The notes: generated by a model from the letters alone, not told the origin. A DNA stretch of 64,000 nt from Nematopogon swammerdamellus (GCA_946902875.1 OX336349.1:11121891-11185890); one strand, 5' to 3'; shown: positions 46,036 through 58,525, counted from the first letter of the stretch. A program made the numbers and translations.

Positions 46036-46671
46036 GCGACAATTCCAAATTGTAACCGTCCGGCCTCTCATTTGTTCTTATGAAACTGCAAGTTTCTGAC
46101 GCTGTAGCCGGCATGTTCATATTATTAATGTTTAAGTGGCACTATAGAACCAGACGTAAAACGAACTCATAGCATCCCAATGCTTTACAATGACACAGCA
46201 CAACAATAAAACCCTCAATTGCACTCCAGGAGTACTGACAGAAACAAAATCTACATACACTTATTACAGAACTCCACATTCCTTCCGAATTAACTGTCAA
46301 TTCTAGTAGAACGGACAGACACAACCATTCTACAGAACTCTACATTTACCCTGAAACAAATATCAACTTTAGTAGAACAGGCAGACATACAAGCAGACAG
46401 CGTAGGCCCCGCAAAACGATTTCCTCATTCGCTTTTTGTGCACAAACCTGCATCCTACAACTTGTAATATTCTATGCTATGCCGCTTAATACTATATTAA
46501 CCGAGGCACAACGCCGATCACTCAACCCATACACATCTCAAGACTCAGTGCATGACAAAATAAATTGTATTTTCTGCGCATTGTTTTCCCGACGAGATAC
46601 TTGACACAACAGAAGAACCGTGCTACTGTTAACATCGCTAATGGCTTTCCTATTCTTCAATTACTTCGCTA

Positions 46672-46748
46672 GCCACGCCGCGCCTCCAACGGCGTGATGG
46701 TGTTGCGAACTCTGTCTCCGCGCCCGCAAGACGCGCGCGCGAGCTACG
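46672..46748 (+). repeat. interior copy of an LTR segment
   Basis: CTCCAACGGCGTGATG, ATCTCCGTCCCCGCGCCCGC and AAGACGCGCG of the LTR (38170-38230) reappear here as CTCCAACGGCGTGATGG, TCTGTCTCCGCGCCCGC and AAGACGCGCGCG. The two differ by several substitutions, unlike the two LTRs. Confidence 0.7.
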
Positions 46749-48874
46749 CCCTGCTCGGTCAACAACTCAACAGAGTCTCCGCATAGTATACTTGAATCAT
46801 GTTAAAATAGCAACAATCCGTCCAACGAGCGTATGTTCCTGCGTCACAAAATGATCAAAACGGTCAAGTCAACGTGCGTTGACAATCCATCCAGTCAAAC
46901 CGTACACAAACATTCATACAAGATAAATATGTAATCTTTATCTTCAACAAAACGAAAGATACGTTGTCACAGTTACGTACTACTGAGATGTAGCATGTTG
47001 CAAGTACAGTTGCGACACTTTTTTTCCAGTAACTACGCGCAGCAGTACAAAACGCATCCGTCTGTACAACAACCGAGTAAGCCATGACAAAACGAGAGGT
47101 GGCTAGTCCGTCGTCTTATCGCACAGCAACACATAAAGTCACGAAGTAATAAATCAATATGTATTGATTTATTCTCAATCAAGTAAAACCCCTTCATATA
47201 CAAACATCCACTGTGGTATGATACTCGCACAGTTTATTCTGCACACATTTGACGATACACAAGATACCCAAGAAATTAACAGTAAAATCATACATTTACC
47301 TACTCATCATTCACTATTCATTTCGTTTACCTAAACATGATAAAAAATTTTTTCTTTCTCGGCACTGCTATTTCATTGCCTCTGACAATTATATATATAC
47401 CAATAATCATTCCACTCTTTTACCAATGTACACAAACCAGACAAACATCCATGCATCAGCAATCTGAGCTAAACCACGCGATTCTCCATTTTTTTGTCTA
47501 AACCGAACACCTGCACCGGTCACGTGGCTAAATTCTCTAACTTTTGTTAGTCTCGTATATAAATTGTATCTCTCTCTCTCTCATTCACACCCCACTAGAA
47601 GAGCAAGTCTAAAATAGCGCTCTAGTCTACTGTCTCGTTCTAACTCTTACTTGCATTGCATACACTTTATACTAGTGGGAAAGAGATAAGTGTCATTCGT
47701 ACACTTACGCCAAACGAAACTAATGATCAAACACAAACAGTACAACACGTGCACCCATAAATCAATCTTTCTTGACCATGGTTCTCTCCTCATGGGCCTA
47801 ATCAACACGAAATTTACAAACTTGTGTAGGGTTGCCAAAAAAATATTCCACCTTCTTACTTCAAATTTCGTGATTGTAATTTCCACATAATAACAAAGTA
47901 ATAGAAATCATACATACATACACACATCACACGCTTCCCCCTCCGACAGATCAGGCAAGCAGAGCAATCAGCGCTGCGCCACAAAGACCTTAGTATCTGT
48001 TCGTTTTATTCCAAAACAATTCAATACATAATGTGACACATACATAAATAACATCTGCATAATACGACTCCGTGCACCACATATTATTACTTTCAATTTC
48101 CTTCTTTTTTTTTTTTTTTGAACAAGATAATTAAACAAGTCAGATTAAACTTCCCAAACCCTTTAGCACGAATTTCTTTAAACACACAATGCACCCAAAC
48201 ATGCTTCATCTTTAAAACCAGTCCACACTAGTCTTTCAAAAATTTGGTAGCCCTGCGCCCGCAAGTATTCTGTGGCCCTGGCCAAGCGCTCATCAATCAA
48301 TAATTCTCCAGTTCCACTTTTCCATAGAACAAATAATCATTATGCAAGTGACATTAAAATTTCTTTTTATAATAAATGGCTAATAACATACTTATGACGA
48401 TGTAATTGCGTAGGTCATGTAAATCATTTCACAATTACGTACAACATTTTCCCTCTGAAAAGAAACACTTATTTTGTAATCTCGCCGGATAATGGAATAA
48501 CTCACATTGTTGCTATGGACCAAACCATAGTTAGATGTCATCTGCTGGAAACTGCTCCGATGTTTACTGGCAGTAGACTGGGCACGCCTAGACTTACATT
48601 ACGAATCGTAACCATACAATTCGCTCGCAAATTACGTTTTGGCACAAAATAATAAGATTTCTCGTGTCAGACCATTACAAAACGTTTATATATATATATC
48701 TACACATTTTAAACTTTCCTAAACCATGGTCACGGGCACACCCGCGATAACTTTCGTACCTGGACCTTAGAATTCCTTTGAATTCCTTGGATTTATGATA
48801 ACACTACTATAACTAAAAAAAGGAACTTATTTTTACATAATTTTTTTTTTTTATATGCTGGTCACGCGCACTAC

Positions 48875-51800
48875 TGTAATAACCTCTACCCTATACCTAT
48901 TGTTTTACCTTAGATATTAAAGGCAGAATTATTAAAAAATCAACTCTATAGCTCTAGAACAACTAGAATATAAAGAATCGAAATATGGCCAGCGTATAGC
49001 TTTCAAGTGATCTCTAGGTTTGTCAGAAACAGTGTCGCTAATTCGTACACATATTTCCTGTAAAATGGACCCAATTATTACTTCCTTTCCAGAAAGTCGT
49101 TGTGTACCGTAATAACTCAGAGTACTAACTCTCATTTCCTAAATCTATTCTAGTAAATTCTAATATCAACATTTAAAACACTTACTAAACTAATTGCTCA
49201 TTCATCTATAGTCATTAAACCCTTCTGGTTTCCCTCTGTGTTCTATGTGCACGCTTCGACAGCGCGCTCACGCGCCTCGCTTGCGAGCTTGTGAGACCCG
49301 CCAAAATTCGAAATGAAAAGTGTTCTGATGTTTGTGTTATTGTTATTATTAAATTATGATCAATGTATTACTTGATAGCTTAATTTTGTTGTGCCATTCA
49401 ATAGATGAAATCTATTGTTTATATTTTCTTCTATATTTTAGAACTTCAACAATACAAACTTTTATTGAAACCCCCCCTGAAGGGGTTTGTGGAACTGGCT
49501 CCACTAAATTCGTATGGACCCTCTGTCCATACGATATTTATCCATCGCCAGTCCCCGTGACTCCCAACGCAGATAAATCTGTACTTAAGTTACAAATTTA
49601 TTATTTGTTCCTAGGAGTCCCCGTTTTCTAATCTGTACAAAATATACATCTTCAGACAGATTTACCAATTTAATCTCGTAGTGTTATGTTAGAGTTCAAA
49701 AGATATTCTTTTGTCCTCCCTAAAGGCAGAAGTGTATGCTTTTAATTGTGAGTGTATAGTGTATGTTATGGTTTACATTTCTGTGGCTATCTATTGATAT
49801 ACCTACAGAAATTGTTTTATTCCAAATGATGCGGTCAGGGGTCCACCTTTCACCGAAATCATTTAGGAATATTTTCTTAAGGGTTTATTAAAATTGTGTA
49901 CTGATCATAATCTATATAACCTATACAGGTATATTTAAACCTGATTTACGCAATCTCCCCACGACCTAAAACGTAACTAGCCAGAATGTTGCATGTACAT
50001 ATATATTACAAAATTTACCTTAGAATTTCACTATCCTAATCGGTCTGACACGATTCACTAAAATCACCTTAAATAAAACACCATTACAAATAGAATAGCG
50101 TAAAATATTAAATTCAAACGAAACCACAACACCCGCCACTGAATCTAATCGCGAAGTTAACACTTAATAAAATATATACTTTTATGTCAAAATACGGTAA
50201 AACCACTGATTTTACATATTTAAAACCGACATATTTTTTAATAATTACGCGTGGTTCAAACACTCTTATATACGTAGAATTTACGAATTTAAAAATCGGG
50301 TTTTGTTTCTTTTAATTTTCCCTATATTTTAAAATACCTTCCCAATGTACTAGTCCTCATGGTAGGCCAGTTCGGACATAGTGTCATTGTAAAAGCTCTT
50401 TGGAAGTCCTTCCATCACCAGTCAAGATTCCAGAATCCAGACGCCTTCATCCAGAACTCAAAAGGCTCAAAAAGAACATCCAAAATATTTTCCGTAAAAC
50501 TAGTTGACAACCCCTATATCACCCCCAAAATTACAGAATCCAGACACCTTCATCTGTAACTCCGAAAGCTTTACAGAGATCCCCACACTAATATTCACGA
50601 AATTAAACAACCTCTATTCACTGACTTCCCTTATTTGCGTGTAATTTAAGATCAGGTCCCAGTACAATATATGTTAATCCAATTTAAAACCTTCCCAATG
50701 TACCAGTCCTCATGGTAGGCCAGTTCGGACATAGTGTCATTGTAAAAGCTATTTGGAAGTCCTTCCATCACCAGTCAAGATTCCAGAATCCAGACGCCTT
50801 CATCCAGAACTCAAAAGGCTCAAAAAGAACATCCAAAATATTTTTCGCAAACTAGTTGAAAACCCCTATATCACCCCCAAAATTACAGAATCCAGACACC
50901 TTCATCTGTAACTCCGAAAGCTTTACAGAAGTTCCCACACTAAAATTTACGAAACAACAAACTCTATTCACCGGTTTCTTTACAAAATCATTTATGTACT
51001 AAGAAAACCTTCCCAATGTACTAGTCCTCATGGTAGGCCAGTTCGGACATAGTGTCATTGTAAAAGCTCTTTGGAAGTCCTTCCATCACCAGTCAAGATT
51101 CCAGAATCCAGACGCCTTCATCCAGAACTCAAAAGGCTCAAAAAGAACATCCAAAATATTTTCCGTAAAACTAGTTGACAACCCCTATATCACCCCCAAA
51201 ATTACAGAATCCAGACACCTTCATCTGCAACTCCGAAAGCTTTACAGAAGTTCCCACACTAAATTTTACGAAATTAAATTAATTATATTCACCGGTTTCT
51301 TTACCAAACCATTTACTTAAGAAAACCCAATCAAAATACACGCGAGCGAAGCCGAGCGAAAATATTCACTAATAAAACCCAACCGAAAATACACGCGAGC
51401 GAAGCCGAGCGAAACTTCGTTTCCCGAATTTATTCGAAAACTCACGCGAGCGGAGCAGTACCAACTTTCGTACCTGGACTCTCGCTAAATACGCACGACC
51501 GTCTCCTTCGACTCCCAAAACAGACTGAACTCCCCACGCTCCCCTCCCTCTCCTTTTATAATCTTTCCTCGTGTCACAATCCTGACACGCAGGAACAAAT
51601 CGAACGGTGGCCTCCTAGTATGGCCATGACACGTTCGTGTCACGGAGCGCGATTTTGTATGGAGATTGAATTTTGATTTTTAGTATGGGCTGGACACGTT
51701 TGTGTCACGCAGGAACAAATCGATCGGCTGCCTCGTAGTATGGCCGTGTCACGTTTCTGTCCGGACTCGTAATTTGTATGGAGGATAATTTTATGTTTTT

Positions 51801-53731
51801 AGTATGAACTGGACACGTTTGTGACACGATATAAATTCGATTTTGGAGGGAAAACAAACCCTCTTCGTACCTTCCACATGGTACCTAAAGCTGTTTCGCT
51901 CGTCAGCGATGCGCTTTACCTCTACTTCGGTGGTTTTAACACCACTTCCCCGCACCCATTGTGCATCTCCGCATGCAGAGAACTGTTGCTTTTGTTATAT
52001 AAATTAATTGATGTTATTACATGTGCTCTATTAATAAGTCGACTTTTAGCGCCATGACGGAGTGTTTTATTTATATATTTTTGTTTAATTTTGTATATAT
52101 ATTAATTTCTGTACATACGTGATACCATATTCCGTGTTTGCTAATGCTAGTCATGTACGGAACCTGGACACGCAGAAACCAATCGAAATCTCCTTACCAT
52201 AGTCGTGTTTTATTCATGTCAGGACACGAATCCATTCCTTCATACTAACATCGCTTAATGAAAACCCCTCCCGCACCGCTTGACAAATTACCTCAGGTCG
52301 CTCCGCCTCGCCCCGCGGCCCACGCGCGCCCGCAGCTCGGTAATACCTCACCCCTTGTCTTGTTTACCTCATACCTCTCTCCGCCCCGCGCGCACGCTCC
52401 AACGGATATTTATTTGAATGTTGGCGTCATACTCAATGAAACGTTGTTTTGTTTTATTTTATGTTTTTGTTTAATAACTGGTACTTTGTTTACATACTCT
52501 TCCCTTTATAAAAATGTTTAGTGTATTAGTTTGAATCATTAATAAATAATTATTAAAATAATTTTAGACCCTGTGCGATATCTTCACACAGATCACAAAA
52601 CTTCAAATTCCCATAAACTCCGTCATGTCCAGATTCCAGACACGCAGGAACAAATAGACCAGCGACCTCATAGTATGGCCGTGTCACATTCGTGTCCTGA
52701 CACGAATTTAGTATGGAAATTAAATTGAATCATTAGTATGGACTCGACACGAATCGGACACGCAGGAACAAATCGAACGGCGCCCTCTTAGTATGGCCGT
52801 GACACGTTCTTGACACGCAGGAACAAAACGCTCGGTTGCCTCGTAGTATGGCCGTGACACGTTCGTGTCACAGAGCGAAATTTCGTATGGAGATAGAATT
52901 TAATTTTTAGTATGGGCTGGACACGGTTGTGACACGCTCGAACAAATCGAACGGTGGCCTCGTAGTATGGCCGTGTCACATTCGTGTCCTGATACGAATT
53001 TAGTATGGAGATTAAATTAGATTATTAGTATGGGCTCGACACGAATTGGACACACAGGAACAAATCGAACCGTAGCTCCACAGTATGGCCATGACACATT
53101 CGTGTCCTGACACAAATTTTAGTATGGAGATAAAAATAAATTATTAATATGTGCTTGACACGTTTCTGACACGTAGGAACAAAACGTACGGTGGCCCCGC
53201 AGTATGGGCGTGTCACGCTCGTGTCCTGACAATAATTCATTCTTTCATACTATCAACTCGCAGCGAAATAATCACTACTCGCGCTCCTTGACTCGCTACC
53301 TCAAGCCGCGCTTCCAACGGCGTGATGATACCACGATCTCCGTCCCCGCGCCCGCAAGACGCGCGTCTTCTTACCTCACCTCTCCGCTGTTTCGTACGCG
53401 CCCATGTCTTGTTCCCCTCTCACCGCGTGTCAGGATTACCTCATGCTACCTTCCCCGCCTCGGCGCTCTATAGTGTTTTATATGCGAACCAACTGATGTT
53501 ATTATATTTCTTGTTTGTCTAATTGCGCGTCGTATTGTAATGGCCGTTCGCGCCATTTTATTTCTTAGTGGAGTGTGCAGTCACGTTTGAATTTATTAGG
53601 TGATTAGTTAAATTGTAATATAAATTATTTTGTTAATATTTTAATGAAACGTTTTAATGTTCTATAATTTAGCTTTGAATTACTATTGGCTATATATTTA
53701 TCCTTTTTTTACCTTGTGTGATTCCATCACA
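48875..53731 (+). repeat. right terminal repeat (LTR), 4,857 bp
   Basis: Partner of 33739-38595, with the same internal features shifted by 15,136 bp: tandem block at 50339-51326 and palindromic repeats at 51576-51836 and 52631-53236. It is followed by CTTC (53732-53735). Confidence 0.85.
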
Positions 53732-53735
53732 CTTC
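53732..53735. other. target-site duplication CTTC (right)
   Basis: CTTC immediately after the final CA of the right terminal repeat. Confidence 0.65.
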
Positions 53736-55345
53736 GTATAAATGATTTGTCGAATTAATTACTGCTTTAATTACTTACCAGTTAACACTTTGTTTATCGG
53801 TCTATCTTATTTAATTTGTCTGAGTTACGAACACTTTATATTACTTTTTACACCGAACTTTCATCAATCCATCAGGATAACACACCTGCGAGTATAGAAC
53901 TCTATAAATGTGTGTCCGCTTTCTGAGCAAAGGTTTGATTGGCCAATCACTCAGAGCAGCGATGCGAACTCGCTTGAATAATCCTGGCTCAACCAGTGGA
54001 TCAAAAATTGGTATGCGAATAAATTGATTGATGTCCGGCGACGCGTTGTAAGCAGGGCAACCGGTTGACCGCGCCCGGCTCCGCTCACAGGACAGCGGTG
54101 CGGTGTAATACGAGAGTTTTGTCATATTTATCATAATGTTACAATCAACGAGGTCACTCCGGGTTGAATGAGGAATATAACAAATGACCAAGTACCTGGA
54201 CCTGTTGTGGGAAACAAACAAAAAATATTCATCTTTTCAAATAACGAAGAAATGAAGATAAATATAAATAAGACGAGAGATTCTAAGAACATTCACTCCA
54301 CAAACGCTCGTGAAAAAGAGATAACACTTGAAGATTGAGGTCAGTCGAGGCAGCGGCGCGCCCGGTTGAGAACCTCTATTTAATTATGCCGCGTCCTTCC
54401 AAACATTTCCTCGTGCATTGAGTGAGAACATTCTTAGACAGCGCTGCAGTTGGGCTGCGTCACGATAGAGTGAACTATGTAGAGGTAGAAACAGGTGGTG
54501 AGTTTCAATCGTTTCTCCAGATCCGTCGGCTCAAACCGGGAAATGCCACAACAGCCGCGCGATCGTGAAGCAGGGATCCGCTCAAATTAGTATTCCTGTT
54601 CGTCGACGCATTCCCATGGCGCATCATATTCATTTATTTGCGGGACGGGTTGGAGGCCAGCGAGGTCGTTCCGGACTCACCGGGTGGACGAAAGCACTTG
54701 GGACTGCCCCTAATGGACAAAGAAATGTAACAAAATCATACATAAGACCACGTCTGTACTAAATATAACGTTAGCTGTAATCGCGACGAAGAAGGGTGCT
54801 TCTGAAAGGACAAAAAACTAAAAACCATTTATTTAAAGAAAATGTGTACGAGCAGCCAACTCGGCGTCGCGCGGAGGGGGGGAGGGGATGAAGAGGAACG
54901 TGGAGGGGGTACGGGAAGGTCAGGTGGACCCGAGTCTGTAACGTTAAAGAGGAAAATCCGCGATTAGCAAGACAAAGGAAACTCTTCACACTACATCGTT
55001 TACGAATACTGCCTGCAAATGGTGACTTAGGTATGCGAGTAATGCGTGCGTGTACGTACACGTATACAGACAGGGTATACAGGATGTATTTCTAATCGTG
55101 TTCATAATATGTAATATTTGTTTTAAAATGTTTCTCCAAACGCATTTAGCACAGCAGTACCTATGAGACAATATCTGTTTTACAGAGTCAGCTAGAGCTA
55201 GAGCTAGCTACAGTTCTCACATCGAAACATAAGAAATGCGCGATGCTCCCTGAGGTCATTTATGCTTTAAATATATAAAATTAAATCAATAAAATCATAA
55301 ATGTGAGATATTATATTAAAATAGTTTTATACATTTTAAGTCTAC
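53736..55345. other. stretch without recognisable gene
   Basis: The antisense frame of 126 codons at 53841-54221 and the + frame at 54565-54762 have mixed composition but no domain I recognise. G-rich purine runs lie at 54875-54920. No repeat partner found except short words. Confidence 0.4.
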
Positions 55346-55904
55346 TTAAGGCGGTGACAAACGCCAAATACGCAAAACATTCAAAAAGTGCGACAAAGAA
55401 GGTCCAAAACTGACCAATTGACACACATTCAGAAAATTAAAAAAATACCAACCTATATTTTGGTTCCTTACCAACAAAGTGCATTGCTGGTTTTTTTAAT
55501 AATGAGTAAAAGTAAGTAATAAACATAAAATTAAAAATATATAAAAAAAAACATGAATTTTTGAAAATCTGAGTATGTGTGTATTATTACAATTTTACAA
55601 TACCACCGATTCAAAGGTCACAAAGCTCTGAGAAAACTCTATTCAATTTGTTTTATTATTTTATACACGAAAGGAGATAAAAATAAAAAACAAAAAACGC
55701 CTACATGAAATTATTGACGTAATTCTTCAGTCGGAAGGGTAAAATTTTTGCCTTCGTCAATTTAGCAGGCACTTCAATACTAGATACAATTTTAGTTCCG
55801 GGCTCGCTTGCTCGCTCCTGCCCTGCTGCGCCCGCGTGTCGGTCGTCATTTCTGTCTTCTGTGTTTGGATCGAATGGAAAAAAGATAGGTAGGTTAGGTA
55901 TATT

Positions 55905-56290
55905 TGTACCGTGTGGGATGGTAATTTAAAATAATAGCCCCACTGCATCTCTCCCCGTGCATGTCGTAAAAGGCGACTGAGGGATTTTTTTATGTAAACT
56001 GACACAGTTTGCTATACCTATCACCTATAACATCCGTGATGTCAGCCCATAACACCGGGTGAACTTAGGTGCCATGTCAGTGCTTCCCTTTGGTCGTGCC
56101 GGCTACACTAAACTGGACGGAAAATACAAACTATTTCGGGATATGACTCCCTTCTTTTTTTCCGTCCAGTTCAGTGAAGCCGGTACGACCGAAGAAAAGC
56201 ACTGACATAGCACCTACTTCACCAGTTGTTACGAGCTGACATCTCGGATGTTGTATTGTAGGTGATGTTGCCACCGTGTCATTTTCCGTA
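55905..56290. mobile_element. repeat fragment and two opposed SINE 3' ends
   Basis: CCCCACTGCATCTCTCCCC (55935-55955) with GTCGTAAAAGGCGACTGAGG comes first. A minus-strand SINE 3' half follows (55988-56135, ending CTGGACGGAAAATAC), then a plus-strand SINE 3' half (56160-56290, TCCGTCCAGTTCAGTGAAGC to GTGTCATTTTCC). The two halves face each other and could form a long imperfect hairpin. Confidence 0.7.
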
Positions 56291-56444
56291 CCAGTATACA
56301 GTACGACCGTATCAGTAATATCTCTCTTCTGTGGTATCTATCAGTATACGCTCCGGTACGTAACTTGACGGGGCGTTATACGCATGGCTTTCGTTGGTAT
56401 AACCACAGAATAACTAATAGGTACTGTGGTATAACGCTGTCTGC

Positions 56445-56590
56445 GCCTCCCGCGCCTCCACCGCGCCGCCGCCGCCGCCGCCTCCGCCGCCGCCGCCGCC
56501 GTGCCGCCTCCGCACCGCACGCTGCTACTGAGTTACCGCACCGCACCGCACCCCACCGCACCGTGCCATGCTGCCGCCGCGCGCGCCGGC
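56445..56590. repeat. (CCG)n-rich low-complexity block
   Basis: CCGCCGCCG runs with interruptions, then CCGCACCGCACC runs. The frames across it on both strands are poly-Arg/Ala/Pro artefacts. Confidence 0.85.
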
Positions 56591-57400
56591 CGGTACCTAT
56601 GTTGCTATGATATTTGCCATACATACCTAAATGCCTATCTACCTATTATTACCTACCTACCTATTTTTATTTTAGTTTTCATCGATAGTCTATTTAGAGG
56701 TTTATAAAAAGTGGTAAGTACATGAACTAAAATAATTTGGAAGAAATTACAATAAAATGTTATTTAGGTAAAATAATAAAAAATAAAAAATTAGAATCAC
56801 GCATCAGTTACATAAGCCACAATCATTTTAATAATTAAAATAATAAAAAAGCAAAAAAATAAAACATACGAAAGTGGGATTCGAACCCCGAACCATCAAC
56901 TCTTTAGGCTGATAGCGACAAACTACGCTAAATGTGACTTGAACGTGCGAAGCGAAATTAGCAGTCGCATGGTACATTATGTAGAATTCCCGAATGCCGG
57001 TACCTATGTTGCTATGATATTTGCCATACATACCTAAATGCCTATCTACCTATTACCTACCTACCTATTTTTATTTTAGTTTTCATCGATAGTCTATTTA
57101 GAGGTTTATAAAAAGTGGTAAGTACATGAACTAAAATAATTTGGAAGAAATTACAATAAAATGTTATTGAGGTAAAATAATAAAAAATAAAAAATTAGAA
57201 TCACGCATCAGTTACATAAGCCACAATCATTTTAATAATTAAAATAATAAAAAAGCAAAAAAAAAAAACATACGAAAGTGGGATTCGAACCCCGAACCAT
57301 CAACTCTTTAGGCTGATAGCGACAAACTACGCTAAATGTGACTTGAACGTGCGAAGCGAAATTAGCAGTCGCATGGTACATTATGAAGAATTCCCGAATG
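56590..57400. repeat. 407-bp tandem duplication carrying a SINE head
   Basis: CCGGTACCTATGTTGCTATG begins at 56590 and again at 56997. The copies are nearly identical; a three-base gain in a TACCTATT run and a few substitutions separate them. Each contains a minus-strand tRNA-like segment with B-box complement GGGATTCGAACCCC (56877-56890 and about 57280-57293). Confidence 0.9.
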
Positions 57401-57432
57401 CTCAAGGTCGTTGGCGTTTGTCACGGCCTTAA

Positions 57433-58525
57433 GTGCTAAGAAAAGGACGTAGGTTCCAGACTAACGAATGAACAACACGGAACGGCCGGCGATGGTGGCC
57501 ACAGGCTACACGAAGCCTCGTCAGTACCGAACCGTACGGTTGACTCGCTGCTCGCTAAGAAAGAACTTCCGGAGCGAGAGAAAACACGCCCTAGAGAGGG
57601 CAAAAGGCTCAACCGTAGGAAAATGCTCAATGTAGAGAGCCACTGAGGCGCAATCGACAAGTTTTGTACGAGTTGTTCCTTAGTATAAGGGCTTTTGCGA
57701 ACGCGCGCTTGTGTTCTACCCGGCTAGTGTGTTAGACCGACGACTGTTTGAAAAGATCGCGTGGAGGAATTTGAGTCTTCTGTGATATGAAAGCACTTGC
57801 GAATTGTTTAAGCATGTTGTATCGCGAAGAAGCTATCTTCATGCCGTGGGAGTGTGCGAGTGACGCGATTTTCAATTCCTCGTCACATGACTACTGTTGA
57901 CGTCGCGAAAATATGAAATGCTTGAAAATTACCTGAAAATAGCGTCGCAACGACATTTTTGCGACGTTTTTTCTTGAAATGTAATTACGTAAAATAGATA
58001 AATAGATACCTAACGTGTCGGAACGCCTCCACAAAATCGGTTTATGCATGCGCCGATAGTCAAAGCTAACCGTACTCTTGAGTGCTTCAATTTCTCGATA
58101 CGTCGAGAACGTCTTCGCTCTCGCGCCACCGCCGCCGTGTGTCTAATCACAAGGCAACATGGTAGTTAGGAGAGGCACTCACTCGCCTCGGATGTATGCG
58201 ATAAAATAATTTAAGTGTGTAGGGCGGGGCGGCGGCGGCCTCCGCACCGCGCCGTGCCGTGGGCGGCGGCGGCGGCTGCTCCCGCCCTTCGCATTCGCCC
58301 TCGCTTCGAGATAAAGCTTTCATAGGAGCTAGTAACATTTATTTTAGAAAACATTCAGCCATTCTCAATAATAAATTTAGCAACGTAACATAGCACACGT
58401 AAATAATTCAAAACACTTAAATAGAGCGCTCGTCGTCATTTAATTTTATAATGTATGGCGGTGAGAGCTCAATTTGCGTGTCTCCAACTATACCTAGGTA
58501 CATTGTTTCATGTCTACACTAGCTT
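57433..58525. other. stretch with CG-rich simple repeats, no gene assigned
   Basis: CpG-containing DNA with (GGC)n at about 58225-58275. The antisense frames at 57436-57660 and 58147-58338 show no domain. The patch at 58080-58300 could be a promoter-like island, but no start or donor signal stands out. Confidence 0.35.

Larger units (their letters stand above)
38596..48874. other. interior of the giant element, non-coding
   Basis: 10.3 kb with no retrotransposon protein. Notable contents: a run of 43 T (38821-38863), repeats of CTTACCACCTCCGGCTTAGG near 39230, 39306 and 40230-40325, (TTA)n at about 40160, (AT)n at 43840-43860, a tRNA-like SINE head at 41715, and a direct duplication at 45690/45889. 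The + strand is very poor in G: for example 45061-45120 has 2 G and 18 C, and 40741-40800 has 1 G and 21 C. Confidence 0.7.
33739..53731. mobile_element. 19,993-bp non-coding LTR-type element
   Basis: Two direct terminal repeats of 4,857 bp bound a 10,279-bp interior. The repeats begin TGTAATAACC and end TTCCATCACA, so they have TG...CA ends. CTTC lies just outside both element ends (33735-33738 and 53732-53735), as a 4-bp target duplication would. The interior has no frame with reverse transcriptase, integrase, protease or gag motifs; its longest frame is 134 codons of low-complexity translation. A primer-binding site starting TGG is not visible after the left repeat, and no polypurine tract touches the right repeat. 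This fits a large non-autonomous retrotransposon derivative. A duplication or an assembly error would also give direct repeats, but would not predict the TG...CA ends and CTTC duplication. Confidence 0.7.
55350..57428. mobile_element. TTAA-flanked transposon with nested repeats
   Basis: The left end GGCGGTGACAAACGCCAA (55350) and right end TTGGCGTTTGTCACGGCC (ending 57428) are inverted copies with one mismatch in 18. TTAA borders both sides (55346-55349 and 57429-57432). TTAA duplication is the mark of piggyBac-type integration, although the terminal bases are not the usual CCY. No transposase remains. The interior holds a CACTGCATCTCTCCCC fragment, two opposed SINE ends, (CCG)n and a 407-bp tandem duplication. 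Confidence 0.6.

Noticed and set aside
33739..53731. Simple tandem segmental duplication
   Set aside because: Possible, but it would not predict the TG...CA ends together with a CTTC duplication exactly outside both copies. Kept as the main alternative.
53841..54221. 126-codon antisense frame beside the right LTR
   Set aside because: Mixed composition but no recognisable domain or repeat relation. Length is within chance expectation.
56376..56624. Arg/Ala-rich protein across the (CCG)n block
   Set aside because: Frames are open on both strands because the simple repeat lacks stop codons.
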